Shown: positions 36,453 through 43,060 of the stretch, piece after piece
How the letters are laid out: the number at the start of each line of letters is the position of its first letter
Position numbering within the stretch: the first letter of the stretch is position 1
Origin: Prosthecobacter debontii
GTDB taxonomy: Bacteria > Verrucomicrobiota > Verrucomicrobiia > Verrucomicrobiales > Verrucomicrobiaceae
Assembly (NCBI GenBank): GCA_945869675.1
Contig: CAMBPS010000019.1
Span: forward strand, 1-45,957
DNA length: 45,957 nt
Direction: 5' to 3'
The notes under the pieces: generated by a model
What the model was told of the DNA's origin: nothing
Database searches by the model: none
What the model saw: only the letters and a program-made list of their open reading frames with translations
Program-made: the position numbers and the translations under genes

Positions 36453-38327
36453 TTATTTCTCAAAACGCTTCCGCAGTTCGTTGAAATAGCGGCGGACTTG
36501 TTCTCGGCGGGCCAGCGGCAGGGCTGAGTCATCAAGGGCTTCTTCTTCGGCGGCTATGGCTTCCGCAGCGATCTGGCTGGCACTGCGACTGGCCGCTTCT
36601 TTGCGCACACCGCCTTCAATCGCGCGGACACTGGATTGACCTTCGTTGTTTGACTCAGTGTTGACGACGACTTGATTCTTGATGCTGAGCTTCTCAGTCG
36701 CCTCGGTATTGAGTTCAGAGACACCAGCACCTGAATCTTTTCCACCTGGCATTGACAGTCCCAAGCTTGGACCTTGCCCCTGATTCTGACCCGGTGGGCC
36801 AATCATGAACGCATCTGGCTTATCACCCGGTTTCTGGCCTGGAATGGGCGCAAACAACCTAGGCTGGCCCTCTTTTCCCTGCTGACCGCCGGCAGGGACT
36901 TGGGAGAGTGCCATCGGCTGACCTGCCTGCGCTCCTGGATTGGGGTTCTGCTGGAGCATTTGTTGTGGCTGCTCATTCTGAGCTAGGCCTGGTGGCTGAA
37001 GAGCTTGCTGAGACTGCCCCGATTGGCCACTCTGACCGTTCTGGCCCGCATTAGGCTGCGTCTGACCCACTTTCTGGGCAGATTGCTGCGCTTTGCCACT
37101 TTGCCCTTGCTGACCAGCCTCGGCCATCTGTTGCATGCTGCCTGATTGATTTTGACTGTTGATGTTACTGCCTGCATCACGGAGTTGCTGCGCTAGTTTT
37201 TCCAGCTCCTCCTTGGATTTTTCTCGGCGGGCCAGATCCCGCATTTTGTCAGCCAGTTTTTGGAATTCGGCCCCAGCCTCGGCTGATTCAGATTTCTGGA
37301 TTTGATCTCCGGCATTCAGAACATGCTGACCGACAGGGCGCTCACGATCTTCTTTTTCGGACTGCTGTTGGTTATCTTTGAGGGTTTCACTCAGTCTTTC
37401 CCGTGCTTCAGCAGTCAATTGCGGGGATTTTAATTGTTGGGCGAGCGCCTCAGCCTCAATAGCACTTTGATTGGCGTTTTTAGCCGCAACGGCATCTCCC
37501 AAATCAGCCGTGTCGGCATGCTCACGAAGAGACTGGATAAGTTTGTCAGAAGCCCAGATATCCTTCTCAGCGTGCAATCGGTTCGCCAGCTTTTCGGCAT
37601 CGCGGGCACGCTGCTCCAGACTAGCCATGACCTCGCGAGCATCCTTCCCTCCGGCTTTTACTAAATCTTCCGCGGTTTGCTTCAGGCTTTGAGTGAGTTT
37701 TTCCAGAGCTTCCTGCTCTTCAGCATTCAGACCTTCGAGCTTCTTTTTATCCCAGGCAGCTTGGGCAAGGCGCTCGGCTTCCTTTTTCGCCACCAACTCC
37801 ATATCAGCATCCACAGTCGCAATCTTGGCAAGAGGATGCAACACATGGCCGAGGAAGAGGCTTAGCAGAGCCACGATCAAAGGCAGGCTAAGCCAGCGAT
37901 GCGGCTGCAGCGGCAGATCACGAGTCAAATGAGGTAAAGCTTCACCAAGCAGCAGCCGCTGCGCACTTAAATGATCACTCTCTGCCCCGGTTAAAGAGGG
38001 CTGCTGCTCAAACCACCAAGCACTGGCAAAGGCCTCTCGGCGCCCCGCAGCCTGGTCCCAATAGGCCAAGTCACTGTAATGCCCAGGCTGCCGCCACCAA
38101 GCTAAGGCTAAGGGCACGAGCAACCAACCCGACAAAAGACCCCAGAGCAGCACAACCCAGACCTTTTGATCGGTCCAAGCCGTCAGGATCGATAGAACTG
38201 CCATGATAGCCACCGCAGGCCAAAGCGTCTGCCCCAGCCAAGCAATCCAGCGACGCAGAGCCAACCACCTAGCCACTCGCTGCGCCACGGGCGTAAAGGC
38301 AGGACTTAGGTGTGCTTCATCAGGCAT
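36453..38327 (-). CDS. Membrane coiled-coil protein with Gln/Gly-rich region, DUF4175-like
   Basis: 624 residues. Two hydrophobic helices lie at ~28-78 and a third at ~148-165. A long charged helical or coiled-coil region follows (~175-400; many Glu, Lys, Ala, Gln heptads). A low-complexity Gln/Gly/Ser/Pro stretch covers ~400-520. The end is conserved-looking (LARREQVRRYFNELRKRFEK), like the tails of large proteins in planctomycete and verrucomicrobial MoxR clusters. The N-terminal AYWDQAAGRREAFASAWWFEQQ is a familiar DUF4175-type element. It is first gene of the MoxR/DUF58-transglutaminase run. It is probably exported from the third helix on, with a structural or partner role. The family call is by resemblance. 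Confidence 0.8.
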   Translation of the reverse strand: MPDEAHLSPAFTPVAQRVARWLALRRWIAWLGQTLWPAVAIMAVLSILTAWTDQKVWVVLLWGLLSGWLLVPLALAWWRQPGHYSDLAYWDQAAGRREAFASAWWFEQQPSLTGAESDHLSAQRLLLGEALPHLTRDLPLQPHRWLSLPLIVALLSLFLGHVLHPLAKIATVDADMELVAKKEAERLAQAAWDKKKLEGLNAEEQEALEKLTQSLKQTAEDLVKAGGKDAREVMASLEQRARDAEKLANRLHAEKDIWASDKLIQSLREHADTADLGDAVAAKNANQSAIEAEALAQQLKSPQLTAEARERLSETLKDNQQQSEKEDRERPVGQHVLNAGDQIQKSESAEAGAEFQKLADKMRDLARREKSKEELEKLAQQLRDAGSNINSQNQSGSMQQMAEAGQQGQSGKAQQSAQKVGQTQPNAGQNGQSGQSGQSQQALQPPGLAQNEQPQQMLQQNPNPGAQAGQPMALSQVPAGGQQGKEGQPRLFAPIPGQKPGDKPDAFMIGPPGQNQGQGPSLGLSMPGGKDSGAGVSELNTEATEKLSIKNQVVVNTESNNEGQSSVRAIEGGVRKEAASRSASQIAAEAIAAEEEALDDSALPLARREQVRRYFNELRKRFEK

Positions 38328-38433
38328 GGCCGTAGTGTGAGCCTAAGAACTGCGGATGCGAATGAATTTTCATCCTGCTTAAACTGGAAAAGATGTATCC
38401 AGACGGCCGTTTCAGCCGCATAAATGGCTATCC
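38328..38433. promoter_or_regulatory. Divergent promoter region, MoxR cluster / methyltransferase
   Basis: 106 bp between divergent starts. ATGAATTTTCAT is a near-palindrome around 38370, and GGCCGTTTCAGCCGC lies close to the methyltransferase ATG. No clear -35/-10 pair is apparent. Confidence 0.3.
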
Positions 38434-39474
38434 ATGCTTAACGTTAACGACCTCCTCGCTAAGGACCTGCTTCCAGATACTGTCATTCGTTTTGGCATCC
38501 GCCAACGTCTGGCTGCCACCATCCGTAAACACTCGCGACCCGACATTGAGTCGCAAAAAGCCGCCCTTATGGATCATATCGCAGGTCTGAAACAAAGCCC
38601 GGTCGCCATTGCGACTGACGAGGCCAATGAGCAGCATTATGAGGTGCCCACGCGTTTTTACCAACTTTGTCTGGGTAAACATTTGAAGTACAGTTCAGGC
38701 TATTGGCCAACCGATGAAACCACCTTTGATGAATCGGAAGCCCTCATGCTGAAGATGACCTGTGAACGTGCCGAATTGGCCGATGGGCAACGCATCTTAG
38801 AACTTGGCTGCGGCTGGGGCTCTTTGTCCCTCTGGATGGCGGAACATTATCCAAAGGCTGAAATCACCAGCGTCTCAAACTCCCGGACCCAGAAGGAACA
38901 CATCGATGCGGAAGCTGCGCGCCGAGGTCTAAAAAACCTCACCATTGTCACTGCCAACATGATTCACTTTGCAGGCGTGGGCGATGGCATTTTCGACCGC
39001 TGTGTTTCGGTCGAAATGTTTGAGCACATGAAAAACTATCAAGAGCTTCTTCGCCGTGTCTCGACTTGGTTGAAGCCTAGCGGCAAGCTCTTCGTCCACA
39101 TCTTCACCCATCGTGAACTGGCCTATCACTTCGAGGTCCAAAGCGAAAATGATTGGATGGCTAAATACTTTTTCACCGGAGGCCAAATGCCCAGTGACGA
39201 TCTCCTCATCTATTTTCAGGATCATCTGAAAATCGAAGATCACTGGTGCGTCAGCGGCACCCACTACAGCCGCACCTCCGAGGCTTGGCTGGCAAAGATG
39301 GACGCAAACAAAGCTGAGATCATGCCCCTCTTCCGCGAGACTTATGGTGCAGACCAAGCTGTAAAATGGTGGGCCTACTGGCGCATCTTTTATTTGGCAT
39401 GCGCAGAACTCTGGGGCTACCGAGGTGGAGAAGAGTGGATCGTTTCTCATTACCGTTTCGTCAAACCCGCTTAA
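38434..39474 (+). CDS. SAM-dependent methyltransferase, cyclopropane-fatty-acid-synthase family
   Basis: 346 residues. EQHYEVPTRFYQLCLGKHLKYSSGYW is the family entry region (split here by position ~68-93). The SAM-binding glycine motif ILELGCGWGSLSLWMAEHYP begins at ~121. CVSVEMFEHMKNYQ marks the post-II region, and FFTGGQMPSDDLLIYF follows. The length and C-terminus (WAYWRIFYLACAELWGY) match the CFA-synthase-like group that also includes coclaurine N-methyltransferase relatives, rather than E. coli Cfa. It may methylate or cyclopropanate membrane lipids, but a small-molecule substrate is possible. The TPR gene begins 5 bp after its stop, so they are very likely co-transcribed. Confidence 0.88.
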   Translation: MLNVNDLLAKDLLPDTVIRFGIRQRLAATIRKHSRPDIESQKAALMDHIAGLKQSPVAIATDEANEQHYEVPTRFYQLCLGKHLKYSSGYWPTDETTFDESEALMLKMTCERAELADGQRILELGCGWGSLSLWMAEHYPKAEITSVSNSRTQKEHIDAEAARRGLKNLTIVTANMIHFAGVGDGIFDRCVSVEMFEHMKNYQELLRRVSTWLKPSGKLFVHIFTHRELAYHFEVQSENDWMAKYFFTGGQMPSDDLLIYFQDHLKIEDHWCVSGTHYSRTSEAWLAKMDANKAEIMPLFRETYGADQAVKWWAYWRIFYLACAELWGYRGGEEWIVSHYRFVKPA

Positions 39475-39479
39475 CTCGA

Positions 39480-40220
39480 ATGAAAGCGATCCTCCTTAGC
39501 CTCTTCACCCTCGTCTCAGTCTCTGCCCAAGACGCTGCGACGTTGATCCAGCAGGGTGACGCCATGGATCAAGAGTACCAAGCTGAAAACGCACTGAAGT
39601 ATTATTTGCCCGCCGAAAAGTTGCAGCCCGACAATGCGAATCTGCTCGTAAAGATCGCTCGGCAATACATCTATCGGATGACAGCCCTGGGCTCGACCGC
39701 AGATCAACTAGCCTCGGCTAAAACAGCGCAAAGCTATGCCGAAAGAGCCGTCGAAGCCGACCCCAATTGCAGTGATGCTTACCTCTCGATTTCCGTCAGC
39801 CTAGGTCGCCAAATTCAGCTTCAAGGCAATCGCGAAAAAGTAGCCGCCTCAAAACCCATTAAGGAGAATGCAGAAAAGGCCACCAAGCTAAACCCCCGCA
39901 ATGACTACGCTTGGCATATCTTGGCACGCTGGCATCAAGGCCTTGCCGGCGCCAATAACTTCCTCCTCAGCATTGCCAATCTGATCTATGGCGAGATTCC
40001 ACCAGCGTCGAATGCTGAGGCCGTGAAGTATTTTGAGAAAGCCATCGCCCTACGACCAGACCGCCTCATTCATCATATGGAGCTGGGTCGGACCTACGCA
40101 CAGATGGGCAAAAAAGAAGAAGCTCGCCAACTCATCAACAAAGCCTTAGCCATGCCAAACCGCGAAAAAGATGACGCCGAGACGAAAGAGCGCGGAAGAA
40201 AAACACTGGCTACTCTGTGA
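39480..40220 (+). CDS. Secreted TPR protein, RMDN-like
   Basis: From the ATG at 39480 this is 246 residues. It has a short signal peptide (MKAILLSLFTLVSVSA). About four TPR units follow: YQAENALKYYLPAEKLQPDN, AQSYAERAVEADPNCSDAYL, ENAEKATKLNPRNDYAWHIL and AVKYFEKAIALRPDRLIHHM. The arrangement resembles the regulator-of-microtubule-dynamics (RMDN/FAM82) TPR group that also occurs in bacteria. It is likely a periplasmic protein-interaction scaffold. A longer in-frame reading from 39366 overlaps the methyltransferase and lacks a signal peptide at its start. Confidence 0.85.
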   Translation: MKAILLSLFTLVSVSAQDAATLIQQGDAMDQEYQAENALKYYLPAEKLQPDNANLLVKIARQYIYRMTALGSTADQLASAKTAQSYAERAVEADPNCSDAYLSISVSLGRQIQLQGNREKVAASKPIKENAEKATKLNPRNDYAWHILARWHQGLAGANNFLLSIANLIYGEIPPASNAEAVKYFEKAIALRPDRLIHHMELGRTYAQMGKKEEARQLINKALAMPNREKDDAETKERGRKTLATL

Positions 40221-40232
40221 TCGATTGAGAGC

Positions 40233-40254
40233 CCAAGATTCTCAGGATTCTTGG
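40233..40254 (+). terminator. Weak hairpin after the TPR gene
   Basis: CCAAGA (40233-40238) pairs with TCTTGG (40249-40254) around a 10-nt loop, 12 bp after the stop. The following bases are CCAGTTTTG, so there is only a four-base T run at a distance. Confidence 0.3.
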
Positions 40255-40394
40255 CCAGTTTTGAGGCAAATCCCCAAAGCATTTGTCCTGCCGCAGCGCC
40301 ACCACTTTCCGCCGACCCAGATCGATCTCATGCTAAATCCGACACAATCTTTGCTGAGATTTAATTAAAACGTCTTCGTTTCAGGACTCACGCC

Positions 40395-42179
40395 ATGAAA
40401 CGCTTTTTCACGATTCTTCTCTGCGCCCTTAGCGGGTTAGCGCAGGCCGTCGATAAACCCAATATCATTCTAATCTACACCGATGATCACGGTCATGCTG
40501 ATCTGGGGATCTACGGCGCTGTCAAAGATATCAAGACACCGAACCTCGATGCCTTGGCCCGCAGTGGTGTGGTAGCGACGCACGGCTACAGCACCGCTCC
40601 TCAGTGTGTACCCTCGCGTGGCGGCCTGATGACCGGAAAATTCCAGGGGCGCTTTGATCTCGACAACAACGGCTCCGCGCTTGATGGCTTCAATAAGGAA
40701 ACCACTATTGCTACGAGATTACAGAATGCGGGTTATGTCACAGCGCAATTTGGCAAGTGGCACCTCGGACCACCGAACGAAATCACACGGCACGGCTTCA
40801 AACACGTGTATTCGCAACACGGAGGACAGAAGTTCGCGGCTAACATGACGATTGACGGCAAAGATCGCCCAATGAGCGATCTTTCACCAGAGGCCTATCA
40901 TCTGGATGGTTGCTCCAAGGCCGCAGCTTCCATCATTGAGCGCTACAAGGACCAGCCTTTCTTCCTTTACGTCGCCTATCGCGGACCGCACACTCCTTTG
41001 GATGCACCTCAGAGTTACCTAGACCGCTTCCCCGGAAAAATGCCAGAGCGCCGCCGTGCCGCTCTCGCGATGCTCTCAGCCATTGACGACGGCGTGGGCC
41101 TCATCACGAGCACGCTGAAAAAACATCATCTGACTGAGAAGACACTCATCTTCTTCATTGGTGATAACGGTGCTCCGCTAAAAATTCACAAGACCGACTC
41201 TCCCCTCAACGGTGATGCCGGTGGCTGGGATGGCAGTCTCAACACACCCCTCAATGGTGAAAAAGGCATGCTCTCCGAAGGCGGCATGTCCACCCCTTAT
41301 CTCATCGCATGGCCAGGCACGATCCCTGAAGGCCAAGTTTATGAACATCCTATTACGGCCCTCGATTTCGCAGCGACGGCTTGTGAAGTCGCTTCGATTA
41401 CTCATCAAATGAATTTAGACGGTGTGAACCTCCTCCCACACCTCACTGGCGAAAACAAAACAGCACCGCACGAAACACTGTATTGGCGCTGGATGGCCCA
41501 AAGCGCCGTCCGCGAAGGAACGTGGAAACTCCTGCGCGGCGGCGAGCGAGAGTACCTCTACGACCTCAGCAACGACCGCGAGGAGAAACATAACTTAGCA
41601 AAACAGCACCCCGAGATCGCCACAAGACTCCGCAGCAAACTCAAAATCTGGGCCGATACTTTGAATCCACCTGGCATGGCGCTCGGCCAGATGGCCGCCA
41701 CCTGGAATGACTACTTCGATCACTATCTCGATGGTAAAGCCATCGTGAGCACACCTGGAAAAGCCGCGAAAGCCAAGACAGAAGAAGGCATGCAAGGCTG
41801 GCTAGCACGCAATGGAACGCTCAGTCAAAAGGCAGGTGTTTTTCTCCTCACGAGCGACAACAAAGCTCAAGCGCCATTCATCACCCGCAGCCAACTCAAA
41901 CTCCAAAGCCCACTCAGCGCCTTACTCATCATCCAATCAGATACTGCCGGAACAGGCGGCGTTGCTTGGCGCATGGAAGGTGACAAAGATTTCTTACCCA
42001 CCAACCGAGTCGCCTTCAAAGTCAACGCTGTCAGTGGTTGGCAAATCTATGAAGTCCAGCTACCCGCCAAGGGCAAGATGATCCACCTGCGCGTCCATTT
42101 TCCTCTCGGCATAACCCAGATTCAAACGTTAGCCATCAAGGATGCTGCTGGCAAGGTCCTGCTCAGTCTCCAACCATGA
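40395..42179 (+). CDS. Secreted sulfatase (type I, FGly-dependent) with extra C-terminal domain
   Basis: 594 residues. A signal peptide ends near residue 18 (LSGLAQA). The sulfatase core starts with NIILIYTDDHGHADLG (metal-binding Asp pair). The formylglycine motif is C71-V-P-S-R in APQCVPSRGGLMTGK, with the required Cys and Arg. FGKWHLGPP (Lys/His), HTPLDAP and FFIGDNGAP (Asp-Asn) complete the active site. The last ~110 residues, after ~480, form a beta-rich domain (LLIIQSDTAGTGGVAW, WQIYEVQLPAKGKMIHLRVH) not needed for sulfatase activity and probably binding or structural. It should remove sulfate esters from polysaccharides after maturation by a formylglycine-generating enzyme, which is not in this window. 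It converges on the AraC gene. Confidence 0.95.
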   Translation: MKRFFTILLCALSGLAQAVDKPNIILIYTDDHGHADLGIYGAVKDIKTPNLDALARSGVVATHGYSTAPQCVPSRGGLMTGKFQGRFDLDNNGSALDGFNKETTIATRLQNAGYVTAQFGKWHLGPPNEITRHGFKHVYSQHGGQKFAANMTIDGKDRPMSDLSPEAYHLDGCSKAAASIIERYKDQPFFLYVAYRGPHTPLDAPQSYLDRFPGKMPERRRAALAMLSAIDDGVGLITSTLKKHHLTEKTLIFFIGDNGAPLKIHKTDSPLNGDAGGWDGSLNTPLNGEKGMLSEGGMSTPYLIAWPGTIPEGQVYEHPITALDFAATACEVASITHQMNLDGVNLLPHLTGENKTAPHETLYWRWMAQSAVREGTWKLLRGGEREYLYDLSNDREEKHNLAKQHPEIATRLRSKLKIWADTLNPPGMALGQMAATWNDYFDHYLDGKAIVSTPGKAAKAKTEEGMQGWLARNGTLSQKAGVFLLTSDNKAQAPFITRSQLKLQSPLSALLIIQSDTAGTGGVAWRMEGDKDFLPTNRVAFKVNAVSGWQIYEVQLPAKGKMIHLRVHFPLGITQIQTLAIKDAAGKVLLSLQP

Positions 42180-42248
42180 GATCTGACAGGATAACCTGAA
42201 ACGAGGTCAGCGTTGCATCCTAAAAATGCTATCTCCGGTGTCCCTCAG

Positions 42249-42989
42249 CTACCCCTGATGCCGCATCCGGAACTGCTTCGGCGTTAGGCCGATGCGTTTG
42301 CGGAAATGCTGGGTGAAGGCGCTTTGGTCGCAGAAGGCGTGGGCTTGCGCGATGTCGATGACTTTATCAGTGGTTTGAATCAGGGCTTCGGCAGCGGACT
42401 CGATGCGGATGCGCAGCATGAGTTCATAGGGGGTGACACCGAGAGCTTGGTGGATCTTGCGATACAGCGTGCGCTCGGAGAGGCCGCATTCGCGGGCGAG
42501 TTCGGCGGTGCTGAGGATGCGACTCGTATTCTTCTGAATATGACTGACGATGAGCGTGACTTCGCTACTGGGCTGATGACGGCTACTGCCTTCATCACGG
42601 CGGGTGAGACCCATGAGGCCGATGATCTTGCCGTTCTTGCCTCGCAGCGGCACCTTGGTGGTAAGAAACCAAGTCAGCGTGCGCTGCTCGTCATACCAGA
42701 CTTCGAGGCGATTGATCAACGGTTTGCCCGTGCGGAAGACGAGCGCGTCATCGGCTCGGTAAGCCTTGGCAGCTTGCTCGGGATAGAAGTCTTCGTCGAG
42801 TCGGCCAATGACGTCGACTTCACGTTCGAGGCCCAGGCGGCTCCACATCGGCTCACTGGCAGCGATGAGGCGACTCTCACGATCCTTCACAAAGAAGAAC
42901 ACGTTGGGCTGCTGATCAAACATGAGCCTGAATGCCTGCGGATCGGTCATTCTGGCAAAAAAGGCGCTCTGGATAGATTTGGGAGACAT
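42249..42989 (-). CDS. AraC-family transcriptional regulator with PAS sensor
   Basis: 246 residues. An N-terminal PAS domain spans ~18-130 (NVFFFVKDRESRLIAASEPM, then FLTTKVPLRGKNGKIIGLMG), a fold that can bind small ligands. A C-terminal AraC-type pair of helix-turn-helix motifs spans ~145-245, with LARECGLSERTLYRKIHQAL, DIAQAHAFCDQSAFTQHFRK and the RIGLTPKQFR signature. It diverges from the PmoA-like/PVC dehydrogenase gene across only 71 bp, so that gene is its most likely target. The neighbouring sulfatase is convergent and less likely to share a promoter. Confidence 0.93.
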   Translation of the reverse strand: MSPKSIQSAFFARMTDPQAFRLMFDQQPNVFFFVKDRESRLIAASEPMWSRLGLEREVDVIGRLDEDFYPEQAAKAYRADDALVFRTGKPLINRLEVWYDEQRTLTWFLTTKVPLRGKNGKIIGLMGLTRRDEGSSRHQPSSEVTLIVSHIQKNTSRILSTAELARECGLSERTLYRKIHQALGVTPYELMLRIRIESAAEALIQTTDKVIDIAQAHAFCDQSAFTQHFRKRIGLTPKQFRMRHQG

Positions 42990-43060
42990 GGCAGGATTTT
43001 AACAACTTTTGGCAGAACTAGGCCATACATTTTTGAATTGAAAGGCGTTTATATATTTAT
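42990..43060. promoter_or_regulatory. Divergent AraC regulator / PVC dehydrogenase promoter region
   Basis: 71 bp, AT-rich toward the plus-strand gene (TATATATTTATATG directly before it). It must hold both promoters and probably the regulator's binding site. No repeat pair typical of AraC sites could be fixed by eye. Confidence 0.45.
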
